DNA of 64,000 bases from Mya arenaria (taxonomy: Eukaryota > Mollusca > Bivalvia > Myida > Myidae). The stretch covers positions 28,737,772 to 28,801,771 of the forward strand of contig NC_069133.1 in the NCBI RefSeq assembly GCF_026914265.1, written 5' to 3'. The translations under genes were made by a program, and so were the position numbers. The notes below the pieces were generated by a model. It saw only the letters and a list, made by a program, of their open reading frames with translations, was not told the DNA's origin and ran no database searches. Shown one piece after another: positions 33,444-46,017 of this stretch. Every line of letters begins with the position of its first letter. Positions within the stretch are counted from its first letter, which is position 1.

Positions 33444-35578
33444 AGCATTGAACGGGAAAATTTCGATGCGTTCTTTTCCAATATGTTCATATTCTTATTG
33501 CATATACTCTTACCGTATGCAAGAACATTCATGTAGTTAACCCGATTAACTCACTCGCTACGTATGAATTTCTTGTGCTTCATTAAAAGAACATACGGTT
33601 AGCTTGAATTGTTAGGAGAACTATTTTTATTGGATTTTTTCATTGTAATCAGTTCTGGTACTACTTTGATTATTCAAATTCGCTAACGGCAATCCAATCA
33701 AAATACAGCGTATGAATACATTACGTCAGTGAACCCCCAGATGCGGCTTGAGAACGCAGATATCGTGAGTATCTCTATGAACTAGGCCACAAGTGCCCTA
33801 GTCCAAAAATGAAATATTTTTTTGTGTAAAATGGAAACAAATACGAGAGTGAAAGTGATTTTTCTCCATGTATGGTGTTTGGGTCGTGAAACATTTGAAA
33901 TCAGCGTTAATTTGCGTGCAAACTCTAGAATATATAGGAAAAAATATATTTAGTGGTCTATAACCTGTAACTGGTTTAGCAGGAGTGTGTCACATTGATG
34001 ACGCGATGAAGTGTTTACTTGTTGTTCCACTTCTTACAGAGATAAAAGGTTTTATCGGGGTGAAACAGACTTGCAGGGCGTGAAAAGTATGAACTTGTGT
34101 CAGGAAATAGAAATTCTCTTATGAAAGGAACATTAAGAATGAGACGGGGAAAAGCCAGACGCAACTATTCAAAAAGGTTACACACTAAACTTTGACTAAA
34201 GTGACGAAACCTGATGGCAACAACTCAAAATAACTCGAGAAATTCTAAAGTCGTTTGATTGTGCTTTACGTAAGTTTTAAACTGCTTGATGTTAATTTTG
34301 CCCATCACTTCTATTGCCTATTAACCGTATTCCACTGAAACTCAAGTCAGTTTTACCTGGGACCAATAACAAATTCGACTCTCAGGGTTTACCTATATAA
34401 CTTTAAGAACTTAAAAATAAAGTATTTAATAGCATTTTCTTTCACTTATGATAATCGGTAAATTCTAGAATACATACATTGTAGTTGTATCTACTGGTTG
34501 TCATCGTGTTCATCTCAACACGTTAAATTTCTTCTTATACATTAACAAAGAACAAATAAGTCGTTCAAATCACTTGATTTCGGTTTTCTAGTGTTTGCTT
34601 CTCTTTTTCCTATGAGGCATTTGGTCCTTTCAAATCGACGGTAACATTTTACACAATATATTGCTTAAACATGAAAAATACGAACACTTACCGGCACTTG
34701 TCGGCTTAGCAGAAAGATGGTTTTCTACTCTATTAATCCAATGGTAACGTGATTGCTAGTCGTTTACCACTGGTGTTAATAAATGACAATCTACGATCCC
34801 TTATTTGCATGTTGTCTTGAATATAAAAATTCATGCCAAAGTTGTTTACCCAACAGTTTTATTACATAGAATAATGATACCGTGAAAATGCACAATTCTC
34901 AAACACGAAAATAACATTATAAAAGTAATAAATAATAAATAAGGAGAACATGTCAATAGAAGTCCCGCTATATAAGAGCGTTAACATTTTCAATATCACA
35001 ATAGTTGGGCAATTTGATAATAAAAACATGAAATACGAATGAGAAAGATTGTAAAAGTATATTTTTGTTTATTAAAAGAACAGTTTATACTACTACCCAG
35101 TATCACGCATATGTAAGTAAACGAATTACTATAGTGACATGTGTATATGATTTAATGACATTTTAAATAAAACAAAAACATATAGTATATTCACACCAAC
35201 ACATCGGGCCTATAAGTCACCAGTCAAAATTAAACATATGTGTATGTCACAATGCACTAAATCTAATACAGTATATAGCATCAATGATTGGAATCAATAT
35301 ATATGGTATTATCATTGACCGTCCACAGGTGAGTTAAAGCAAGATGATAATTAGTTGACCATATAATATGTTATAGTATCACAAACATAAAGAAACAAAA
35401 ACATGTGAAGGAAAACGGACGATTTGTTTAAAACAAATATAAAATTACAATTATACATATATACACAATATACTTTATTTATATATTGTCAGACATTCCG
35501 AAAATAACACTATAATTATTATTATTAAAATACTACTACTTGACAGTATACTTTGCTAATTGCCTAACATGATTTTGC
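33444..35578. other. Intergenic, nothing recognised
   Basis: AT-rich DNA without a supported exon, RNA gene or repeat family. Confidence 0.45.
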
Positions 35579-35714
35579 ATATATGTTTATCACTGTATTA
35601 TGACGATTTACGATATATGTTTATCACTGTATTATGACGATTTACGATATATGTTTATCACTGTATTATGACGATTTACGATATATGTTTATCACTGTAT
35701 TATGACGATATACG
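35579..35714. repeat. 34-bp tandem repeat, four copies
   Basis: ATATGTTTATCACTGTATTA plus TGACGATTTACGAT repeats four times nearly without change, the last copy ending GATATACG. Near-identity suggests recent expansion. Confidence 0.95.
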
Positions 35715-36155
35715 AATTCATCTTTTGACAAAAAGGGGCCCAAAACATGTAGTTCTTAAATCATTGTACAATTGACATTTTAAGACAAAATGGCACTCAC
35801 TTTCATTGCTTTAGGAGTCACAGAGCGTATACAGAACCTAGAGTGCCCTGCCAGTCTCCATAGGCAGACGTTCGCATTTAGAGCAGTCACCATTGCCTTG
35901 GAAAATGATAACGAGGTAAAAAAAAAATTGTATTTATGTTCAATCTCCTTTTTACCAATGCGGAAATAAATTATGTTCGATGTGGACGCCCTTTTTGGAA
36001 GTGCATGCCATCTGACTTTGACCTATTAATTATAACCACCAACGTTAACATGAGTTAGGCGGGCCTCTAGCAAGGACTGTTCCTCAATCTCGGACAGTCT
36101 CCGTCATTAGCTCCATGTCATCAGAATACACATATAAGCATTGACACGAACTTCG

Positions 36156-36353
36156 TCATAGCCAGGCTAGTCGATTTCCTTGACAGGATCGTTGGCAAAG
36201 ATGGCAGAAGAGGACAGTGACATTATGGTCACACTTTATGCTGGCCCAGAATCCGTTTGCCCATCTGCTAGTAGAGTATTCAAACACGCAGAATAAAGGT
36301 ACTGGCAACAGTACCAGGCAGATAACAGGCAATCTAGGCATTATATAATCCAT
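36156..36353 (-). CDS. Candidate small secreted cysteine-containing peptide
   Basis: A 65-codon open frame. From the second Met it begins with a typical signal-like stretch (MPRLPVICLVLLPVPLFCVF) followed by a short tail with four cysteines (KCDHNVTVLFCHLCQRSCQG) and one N-glycosylation site. It lies about 230 bp beyond the end of the TMEM272-like gene on the same strand. No family recognised; it could be a chance frame or the terminal exon of an unseen gene. Confidence 0.3.
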   Translation of the reverse strand: MDYIMPRLPVICLVLLPVPLFCVFEYSTSRWANGFWASIKCDHNVTVLFCHLCQRSCQGNRLAWL

Positions 36354-36582
36354 AGCTATCCAAATTGGGCATCCTTTAACATTGGCTAAATGGAGATTTC
36401 ACCATATTGACGAGTTATGTCAATAGCATGCATATCATGCGGTGAATTTTGTGATAAATACATTTGATAAGTAATGTGTAAAACATTAATGACTTTTACA
36501 AAATATGAACTTGCGATCTTTGGTAAACTGACTCACTAATTTGTATTCTAGTATACACGTTCTCATATCTTTCAAATAAACT

Positions 36583-38345
36583 CTAATGTCCATTTGAAAT
36601 AACAAATGCGGCATTTCCGGTTCCCGACACTGGCGTCATGACGCCGTATACGTCCCTACCGGTAGGCCTAACCTCCGTTTTGCCGGGTTCAGGTGTCACA
36701 CCTTTATTTTCCTTTCCCATGGTGGTCATCTTAGCCCGCAGTTGTCGCTGATTGTGCTTCATGTTCTGCTTCAGGCTACCCGCGATGCCGGCCTCAACTC
36801 CCGGGGCGCTGTCTTTCACCTTGACGGCCTGACAGATGACACTGACGCAGATGCATACCAGAACGAACAATATCAGCCCGTACACAATCAAGTCTATGAT
36901 GGTGACGGTCATAGCGAACTTAATGATGCTCTTCTCACAGCAATTCGGAGAACCAGGGCACCCGTTCATGACGTCACTATAGTTTCCAAACACCCATACG
37001 CTTCCTAAAATATAAACATACGGTTAAGACGTTTTTTTATATGTTAACTTACAAGCCATTCACGCTTGGCGATATTCGTTATTATTAAAAAGCATTTTAC
37101 CATTTCAATTTGTCTATGAAATGCCTCGGTTCATATCCTACCATGAACTGTTCCCCTTCCCCTTGAATATATTAATATTCAAAACGAATACATACAATAC
37201 GCTTTCAACCTTCAGATACGATTGATCCATGAATTAAAGTAACTCGCTCAATTATTGGTTTGTAAAATGCACTTTTTATTCACGAACAAAAGTGTGGCAA
37301 ATCATAAGGGTAGTTAAAACAAAAATACCAAAACTGGAACCCTTCAGCAAATGTTGATATTTGCTCAAATTTCGTCTTTGAAGACCACAGTTTTCATTTG
37401 CATCAATAACGCAATTCAAAATGAATTACGGCTGTGACTGTTGTTAAAGTGTGGATATGCCGACTGTTTTTGTTTTTTTCTTGACTTTACAGGCGTGGGT
37501 TCGAACTCCATGCACTGTCCCAAAAATCTTCAGATACATTACCGGGAAAACTCAGTTTTGGTCCAAAAGTATGAGCGAGTCAATTTAAGCGTTAATGACC
37601 CTATTACGATCAAGAAACGATCCACTGAAAACATGAGAGCCTGTATACGATTATATAAAACAACTATACTAAATAGAAAATGCGCTGTTTATGGTAAGTT
37701 TAAGAACATACCACATATCAGCCAGACAAAGCTAAAGACCGCTGCCAGCCCGCCGAGGAAGACGAGGAACTTGTCTAGGGAAGACTTCGACTGTTTGCTC
37801 CTCTGTATGTCCTTGTTGGGCTTAAGGCGGCCGAGTAAAACAGTGAAGAATCCTGAACAGCCGGACACCAGCACATAGATGGGAACCAGGGGCTCGTACT
37901 CGCATTCATCAAGGTAAACCGCGCCTGCGCACACGAGGCCAATTAAGCATATACATGTACATCACACATTTATAGTCATTTTTCGCAGAGTATGTCAAAC
38001 TTCTTTATGAAGGCGATACGCATTTTCATGGACTTTCTTGACATACTAGTATTCATCCTGCGACAAAATATGTAAACCATAAAAAACATGTGTTTTTTTT
38101 CAAAATGCCCCTTACATCTATAGGCTAACTTTACAAACATGTGAGACCAATCTCAGGTTTAGGTTGAACTTATTTTTCTTCGTCTATGGGTAAGACCAAG
38201 GCCGTAAGCCCTGTAATTCATTTGGGCAATGCTTTATCATGAATCAACTCTCTGGTCGAAGACTTGAGTTACTCACCCATGACGATCTTAGCGACGCCTA
38301 AACCGGTCAGTCCCAGCACTAGCAGTATGATGAGCGTGGCAAAGC
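36583..38345 (-). CDS. TMEM272-like four-pass membrane protein, first exon missing
   Basis: Three minus-strand exons join in frame: 38345-38277, 37924-37712, 37004-36583 (phase 1 junctions with AG/GT borders). The first gives TM1 (FATLIILLVLGLTGLGVAKI). The second gives GAVYLDECEYEPLVPIYVLV, running through TM2, then a basic loop (LKPNKDIQRSKQSKSS) and TM3 (FLVFLGGLAAVFSFVWLICG). The third gives VWVFGNYSDVM, a Cys-rich segment (CPGSPNCCEKS), TM4 (TIIDLIVYGLILFVLVCICV) and a ~75-residue hydrophilic tail with Thr/Pro. The pattern of Tyr and Cys before a PIYxLV helix and a W-V-F/Y-x-x-Y loop is that of TMEM272-like proteins, common in molluscs and without a known function. Plasma or internal membrane location is inferred. 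The start codon and N-terminal exon were not found upstream. Confidence 0.72.
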
Positions 38346-40372
38346 CTGGAACACAAATAGGGACAACACAGTATGGAATGGCCATAAAGTTTCGTGTTTC
38401 CAGTAAGTTTTAAAAGTCTAATAAAGTGAGATTTTTTCTACTTTTTGTGGAAATTTCCGGAATTTCACGGATTTTAATGTAAATTCATCGTAATTAATGC
38501 GTACTCACCACGTCATCACATAATTGTAAAAGTTATACACATAATTCACAAAATAAATAAAATTTAGCAAGTCCCAAAGGTTCCCAATGATGGCCTTTGG
38601 CAGAACGCTAAACCATGCACAGTTGTGATTATTAAATAAGATATCTTAATGAAGTTAGTGGCATCTGATTGGTCTTGATTCACTTATTAGTGTGTACATA
38701 TCTATCACATATTCTTTAATGACAAATTATGCGGCCTATCTAAACCAGGTGTGTAGCAACTGCCTTTTTGATAGGCAAAGTATGGGCAGATATCAGTCAC
38801 AACGCCGTTTCGTATCAAGGTGCTCCGTGGCGTAAAGACTAAAGAGGGATGTCAAACACTGCACATAGAAAGGCTTCCAATAAATATCTTGAGTGAAAAT
38901 TTTACAATATATTGAATGACTTGGAATGAAATTGCTCATATACACAGACTTAAAGAACAGTCCTCGTATTGTATAACTTTAAAAACACGTGGTGATTCAA
39001 TGAATTTAGATTATTATAAACTTGAATCCAAAATTTAAGTGCTTTCGGTCTTTAAAAATTAATTCCAATGGGAATCTTCTAAGCTCGCTTAAAACTCGCC
39101 GAAAACTTAGGCATTTGATATATGTTGTTTGACAAGACACTTAAAAAAACCTTTTATGTAGTGCTTAACTACCTCACAAATGTACATAAGATCCCAAGAT
39201 CTCCGATCTATATACTAAAATTGGTACAACTAGAACATCAAAACAATAATAAGTGATCATCTTCTTCATACAGATATGCATTTAAATTTTGTTCATTTTA
39301 ACATTTTAACAACAATATTCATACTTCTAGTGTTGACACCATGTTGGAGTGTTTTTGTTTCGGTCTATTACAGTATTTCCTATATTGGAACGGTAAGAAG
39401 TAGGCGGCGCGTAACCTTTCTTAACTAGTTTGCAGTTAAATAACGACGCTATTCAATATACCGCACCTTAGTTATTGAATATTGTCATTAACAGCATGGT
39501 TTCGTCACCATCTAACCACCTGATTTAAAAATAAGATTCGCACTGAAGCGCCCGCGTATAATTCCATTAACTCGGAGTACGGATAAGACACTATTGCAAG
39601 GAAAAGATAATATATATCACAAAATATGTCTGTCAACAATATATTTACGTCATTACTTGCCCATTTAATGTACGACTGCGTTTTCTGCTTCCAAATATTA
39701 GTTAGTCTTGTTGGTGTGTGATGTTAATTCCAATACATATATAATAATGTATATAAAACACTGTATATCCGATATATCCGTTAACCCATTCAAATTTGGC
39801 CACAATAAACAATGTTTACCAGAGTACAAAACACAACCTATACGTTTCGTTTATGCTATATATAAGTAATAAAGATGTGTGAAGTATACATACATAAGAT
39901 TATGCATATTTCGGACTTGGCCTTCCCCCCTCCGCCCTCTCCTCGGGCCATTCTGCTATGAGCTGAAATCATAACGACAACTTGCTAATAGGTAAATCAG
40001 AGCGTGGCATAATCATCAGAGACTCCTCCCACGACTTTAAGATGATATTTCTACTGCCGAAATGGTAAAAGCACCAGGCATCCACTATAAGTCAAGATCC
40101 GAGTAATTTCGAATCCAAATATGCTGTGTAAACTTAACAAACGCTACTTTAAGTTAATTGTATACATTGCAGTATAATAAGCAATGCGTATATATACCAG
40201 TGTCTGCATTTCTTAAACATGTTATTAAACATGTACTACAATGTATTTATACGAGAACTTCCAAAGCGGATGGTACGGTGGGACAGAGGTGACATCCGAG
40301 ACACTTAATTTTTATTGTGGCCACAACATAGTAAATTGTGACCCAAACATTGTAACTTGTGACCACAACTTA
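38346..40372. other. Upstream of the TMEM272-like gene, no exon recognised
   Basis: It should contain or precede the missing first exon, which may be very short. No other features seen. Confidence 0.4.
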
Positions 40373-40692
40373 TGCACCAGTCATTTGCAACCACGCCCCC
40401 CCCCCCAGGTCCGGGGAATAGCCGGGACTTTGACTTTCGGTCCAGCCAACCCCGGGTAAAATCCCCGCCCTGCGGGCACGAACTGATGGTTAAACCCCGG
40501 CCAAATGCCCCCGCACCCCAGAGACTCTATATAAGGCCAAATCTCGGCTTAATTTGGCGCTATGACAACCAGCGCGGTCATCCGACCCTGCGGGGCCACA
40601 TGGAAAGTAAAAACACGGCCCTTTTCCCCGGCTATCCCCGGTATACCCCCGGAACTGGGGGGGGGGGGGCGTGGTTACAACTGACTGGTGCA
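40373..40692 (+). mobile_element. GC-rich MITE, copy 4 (best preserved)
   Basis: A 320-bp element with ends TGCACCAGTC / GACTGGTGCA, TTA on both flanks, subterminal C-run and G-run (CCACGCCCCCCC / GGGGGGCGTGG), and inner blocks GGGAATAGCCGGGACTTT, GTCCAGCCAACCCCGG and GGCTATCCCCGGTATAC. Its GC content stands out from the AT-rich surroundings. No protein. Confidence 0.9.
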
Positions 40693-41969
40693 TTAGTAAA
40701 TTGTGGCCACAATTTGATAAGTCGAGGCCTCAAGCACGGACACATAAACCGTTTATAGGTCCGTGTCTCAAGTTACTAAGTTGTGGCCACAATATTAATG
40801 TCCTTAGTTTTTTTAGATTTATAATTGTTTATACAATATAAGTTGTTGGTGTTGTTGATGTTTTTGTTCTTGTTTTTATTTGTTATTGTTGTTGTTGGTG
40901 GTGGTAATGGTGGTGGATGTGTTGTTGCTGTGCATAGATAAAACAAACATACTAGTATTCTTTTCGCGTTTTTCCATTTCAATCATCTTTGAACATATCG
41001 CTAAGCGATGGGACATATTAAACCCATGTGAAAGACGTCATAATTAACATGTGTTTCGTGTGAATATCTGGCATATGCCACACATTACATGTTTTGTATG
41101 GAAATTTGAGAAGGGGACATACAAACAATTTCCCCAAAACAAAGTACTAATGTTCACCGTTTTGCTAAGCTCTCCTTGAGTTAACATGTTTAAGTGAATT
41201 TCAAATAATAATATCAGAATTATAAGCTTGTTTGGCTGTACTATGTAATATTCATTACTTTCCATTCAAATAAACCTCATAAATTTTAATCCTTTAAGAC
41301 CATGCTCAAAATTCATTAATACACCAATCGATCACTGTTGGACCATATAAAAGTTAATAATCTACAAAACATTCAAGTAAACCATTCAGACTGATCGAAC
41401 GTTTTGTCCCGTTTGGGAATTTAGAATAAAATATTTAATTGAAATATTTATATTTATGATTTATGTGTTCATGCTCATTTCCATTATCCGACCTTTATTT
41501 GAAAGAGACACGATCAATACGCGATATATGCGCTTTTTGAATAACTTATAAGTGTTGACCATCGTTAAAAGTGAACATTTACAACAAATTAACCATTTCA
41601 TACTACATGAAAGAGTGTTGCATCACACCAAATAGGTTATTAAAACATTAATCCCCCTTGCACACTTTCAACGGTAGCTGAAATTATAATTAATAACATG
41701 TTTTTTCAAGCTCTTTGTTTATTTAACAGTAAGAACGAAGGTTAAACGATTAGAGTGGCCGTTTCATTCAACACGACGTTTAGTATATAAGTATACATAT
41801 AAGATCGAAACTTTAAGCCTCAACCTTGAGAATGATGTATTCCAATGTCCATTATATTTTTTACGAACAGTTATCTCTTTTAGTATCATTCTTTTATTTT
41901 TTAAAATCAGGCTTGAAAAAGTAACTGACTATACAAATTATGTTTTAGTAATCGATTACTTCATGACTA
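40693..41969. other. Intergenic, nothing recognised
   Basis: AT-rich. A GTT/GGT-rich simple stretch at about 40845-40925 explains the Thr/Asn-rich minus-strand frame there. Confidence 0.45.
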
Positions 41970-42226
41970 CAGGGGCCGTATTAACGTCTTGAGGCCGAGT
42001 CTTGGGTCTGAGGGTGAGACTCAAGACTCGAAACTGCAAATCGTCATTCTACTGTACAGTTGTTAGTGGAATAGCAAAATGGTAACACTCGCCATATATG
42101 TTGCATAACATATATAACAATTATTTACACATTTTCTGACAAAATGAACAATATCGCAAATAATTCATGACAGTCAAAATTCTCTTTTAACACTCAAACT
42201 CAGGCTCAAGTAGTTTGTGAATACAG
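41970..42226. mobile_element. Degenerate MITE (GGGGCCGTATT type)
   Basis: TACAGGGGCCGTATTAACG ... CTTGAGGCCGAG on the left and, as complement, CTGTATTCACAAACTACTTG, AGCCTGAG on the right. Next to the left end is a hairpin GAGTCTTG / CAAGACTC. Old and diverged; superfamily not clear. Confidence 0.5.
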
Positions 42227-43099
42227 TATGTTTTTTTCCAATAAAGCTAATCATGATCTAGTTAAATTATGCTTAAAGTAAGCTCTTTTGAAATAATTGT
42301 GTGAAGGGGATAACCTTCTTATTTTTAACAATGGAAGTATCGCTTTGGTTTCAAACACATGTACCTATAACATGTATGCATCATCTATTCTTTGTTTCTG
42401 CTTGTTACAAAATGCATATAATTTCAATCATTGAGCAAAAATACAGCTATCATAAAATCTTCATGATTGGAGCCTTTTTTAAATTCATATATCTAAATGA
42501 CGATTTCAATTTATTTCGGGACTGAAAATATGTTAAGGGCAATACTTATTGAAAAAAGTTACTCTTTAAAGTTTATAAAATACATTAAATAACAAAATAT
42601 AATTCAATCATACCTGTGATTATTAATCTCGAATATTCCTGTGCGTTTTAAATCATATGACTAATGATTATAATCATTCATTTATTATTCAGGCCAAAAG
42701 GTTAAAAATCGTATGGGTGTCTATCAAAAGTTAAGGTATTAAATGTGCTATTGAGGAAGAGGTGACACTTTTCATGAAAACAGTATTTAAACAGAATTGA
42801 TTGAATTAAAAAAGATTTGCCATCTTATTTTTCAAGAATTTCGTGTTTTGGCTAATAAATACCACGAAAAAGTAAAATATCATTATCATGTCATATTATA
42901 TGATTATGGAATAAAATTATTTTACATGTACAACATCCTAAACCACGCCTGGAGTTATATATATAATAAAATAAGTATATTATCCAAGCATATTTTGATA
43001 TATATATATATTTTTAAATGTCCATGACAATCAATCCCCCCCCCCTCACCCCCGTTCGAACGCCATGTATTTATCAACTTTGCGCCCATGAACTTCGGT

Positions 43100-43745
43100 T
43101 TATTGAAACTGCTATTTTATCGCAAAAACATCACAAATGGCAATAACTTTGTTATTAGTGAAGACAGAATTATGGATACCATACACTGTACTTCTCTTTA
43201 TTGTATGTTTCATAAAATTCCATCCAGTAGTTTTAAAGTACTGCTCCGGACGAGAAAAGGTTATGAAAAGCAATAATTCTGTAATAGGGTGAAGTATAGT
43301 TATAGTTCTTGTACACTGCACTTCCTGTCGTTGTGCTTTACCACTGTATGCAGTTTCAAGCAGTTTCATCCAGATGTTTGCAAGTTCTTGTCCGGAGACA
43401 ACAGTTTGACAAAAAACAACAACAATGGGCGATAACCCAGTCATTTGCTCAAATGTGGTTATGGTTCTTGTACACTGTACTTCCTCTCATAGTGCTTTAC
43501 CATTGTATGAAGTTTTATTAGGCTACATCTGGTAGTTTTAAGCTAATGCTCCGGACAAAAGTAACAAAGGGGAATAACTCTGTTATTGGCTAAAATAGAG
43601 TTGTGGTTCCTGTACACTGCACTTCCTCTCATTATATAATATCATCATGCAATGTATACTTGGCTTCCATACAGTAGTTTTTAAGTTACAAGGAAAATTG
43701 CAACGGACCAACTGAACTGACCACAGGGTGACTCAAATATACTCT
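43100..43745. repeat. Degenerate ~145-bp tandem repeat, about four copies
   Basis: ACACTGYACTTCCTSTC-like starts occur near 43186, 43314, 43470 and 43613. Each is followed by TGCTTTACCA, a GTTTCAT-like stretch, CAGTAGTTTTAA, GCTCCGGAC and AATAACTCTGTTATTGG. A right flank with GGACCAACTGAACTGACC follows. The form recalls the core of pearl/HINE elements, but the unique ends are not clear. Confidence 0.75.
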
Positions 43746-43827
43746 CGTCGTGGGAATGAGAAGCTTTGTGTTACGTCTTTATGCTTAGAAATAGGTCATT
43801 AAAACTCCAAAAAAAGAGTAATTATTA

Positions 43828-44185
43828 CGCTGCACTCTCACAGATTGGACGTTTCGACAACTTTTTTTTATTTTTTGTCTTGGAACGAGCCAATTTTTAC
43901 GAATATCTATAGAAACCAGTTATATACATCCTCGGCACCCCAGCATATCATAACCTATATGATATCATATAGGTTATGATACGCTGGTGTGCCGAGCATG
44001 GTTATATAAGACTGCTGACAAAAAATCAGATCACAGATTTTTATATTTAAGTACAAAAAATGATGTTTTATATCATAAAACATTAATTTTCGAGCGGAAA
44101 TATGAAAATCTACGATCTTTTTTTGTTAGCAATATTATATCATTGGTTTGCAGATATTTACGCAAAAATCTGTGAGAGTGCAGCT
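43828..44185. mobile_element. MITE with TIR GCTGCACTCTCACAGATT, copy A, carrying a nested palindrome
   Basis: Terminal inverted repeats GCTGCACTCTCACAGATT and AATCTGTGAGAGTGCAGC. The internal sequence (CCAGTTATATA, AAGACTGCTGACAAAAA, TAAAACATTAATTTTCGAG) matches copy B at 51243. The right flank is TTAA. A 75-bp palindrome is inserted at 43927. Confidence 0.88.
43927..44001. mobile_element. 75-bp palindromic insertion with 7-bp target duplication
   Basis: The two arms (CTCGGCAC ... ATCATAACCTATATGAT) pair almost perfectly across the whole insert. TTATATA stands at 43920-43926 and again at 44002-44008; copy B of the host MITE has TTATATA once at this place, so the insertion is directly visible by comparison. 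Confidence 0.85.
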
Positions 44186-44379
44186 TTAAGAGGGTGCCAA
44201 TACCATCTAAAACAGGTGACGTTACACACAGGAATTTGTTACACCCTTTGTACATGGTATGTTGATGAGTTTGCAACATTGTACGATCTGCAGTGAGACG
44301 TTTTATTCTTGCTCGAGTTGTCCGCCCGTCTCAAATCATGTCCGCTTCATATCTTTTAAATAGCGGGAAAAATTCTGAA

Positions 44380-44725
44380 GTAACTTGACACAAATGTCCA
44401 CCATGTTGAGACGATGTGCAGTGGGCATGTAACAACCAATTCGGTTCAAGGTCAAGGTCAGACTTAGGGGTCAAACGTCATATGAGTATATTACATGTAT
44501 CTCTTGAACCGCTTGAAGGATTTTGAAAGAACTGTCACAAATGTTCTCCATATTTAGACGATGTGCAGAGCGAATGTATCAACCAGCTCAGGTCAAGGTC
44601 ACACTAAGAAGTCATATGATTACATTCTGTTTCCGTTCCAAATCTCGTGAGCCGCTTGAAGGATTTTGAAATATCTCGCCACAAATGATCACCATATCAA
44701 GACAATGCGCAGCGTGCCTCATTTT
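44380..44725. repeat. Degenerate ~150-bp tandem repeat, about 2.3 copies
   Basis: Repeats of CACAAATGTYCWCCATRTT, GACGATGTGCAGWG, TCAAGGTCAAGGTCA-like, CTTGAACCGCTTGAAGGATT and TTTGAAA. This is a common mollusc satellite type. Confidence 0.75.
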
Positions 44726-45149
44726 ATTAATACACCCGTGGCATGAAGACTTGTCTACCAAGTCTCAAGCATTTTATTCAGATGACAGTGTCAGCAACAG
44801 TAGGTTATTTTTGTGAATGACACGCTGTTTTTGTTCTAAGCACTCTATGCTCTTCCATATATGTTTTTTTCTGTAGTAACTCATTCTTGAAGTAAAAGGA
44901 TCCTTTCTTATTCTATTTTTTTCGTTAAAAACGAAACATCTGGCAAATGAAGTCACACCTTCGTAAAAACAGACACCAGGATAGCAATCTTTGTTAAGTT
45001 ACCCACAACAGCAGAACAGGTAATGATTAGAATTTCTTTAGGATGTTGCTCTTATTCGTGTTAAATATAGACAGCAATACAACCAATAAAAACAATTAAC
45101 AAGAAGCAAACAACTATTCATAACTGGACTACTCATGGATTTCCTGTTG

Positions 45150-45560
45150 ACAAAGTGGTCATGTCCATAGAATACTGAAGTTTAATAGTCCAAGTTCAAA
45201 TTTTGCCATCAAACTGTTGGTGTTGACTGTGGCCTTTGACCCCCGCCATCCCCCCAAAAATAACTTCTGGTTTTCTATCTACAATTGGCGTCCTAGATCG
45301 AATCTTTCTCAAGTCTCACAATTTTGCCAAATAACATTGGCTGTGACCAAAACAATAATACTTGTCATCCACTGGTCATGTACAACCTCCAGGTCAAACT
45401 GTTATACATGTTTTTATATTGCAATTTTAGAAATGCTGTCAGTCCTGGCCTTGACCATAGACCTCTCAAAAAATAACGGTCATATTCTTGTCAAGAGCAA
45501 TCTACCAATGAAACCGTTTTCAAACATTGGCTGTGACCTTGAACTTAGAATTACTGATCT
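45150..45560. repeat. Very degenerate ~100-bp repeat region
   Basis: GGTCATGT-, CAAGTTCAAAT-, TTGGCTGTGACC-like phrases recur at rough ~100-bp spacing near 45157, 45340 and 45525. The open frame across it (45217-45570) has no homology that I recognise and is probably a by-product. Confidence 0.4.
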
Positions 45561-46017
45561 GCCAAATTAGGATTCATTTATTGATCGATAACAACCTAAA
45601 GTAAAGTGGTCAAACAATACTTCATGGGAGAACAATTTTGTCAAACCAAACAGTTTTTGGTCATTCATAAATGTATTTATATGCTGACTTCTGAAGTTGG
45701 ATTTAGAAGGATGTTTGGACATAGTCATAATGTTGAAAATAAAGAAAATTAAAACAACAAACAGGCTATCAAAAATGTATATGCAAGTAATAAAATGCAT
45801 AAGAATGTACAGAATAATGAACATCAAATAAGAAATAGTTTAGTATGAAGCTATGGTTGGTGTATTTCCATCATAAGTAGTTGTTCAAGTATTTCATTAA
45901 TAACTCTGATAATGCTTTATAAGTAATTTTTCGTGTAAAAGATAAATGCCCATTATTGAGCATAATTAATGATCATGTTTCAAATTGTTTAAATAATAAT
46001 GAGATGAATTCTGAACA

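Noticed and set aside
35790-35916. Exon-like plus-strand frame starting MALTFIALGVTERI, before a GTAAAA
   Set aside because: No partner exons and no homology; the minus strand is also partly open, so no strand can be chosen.
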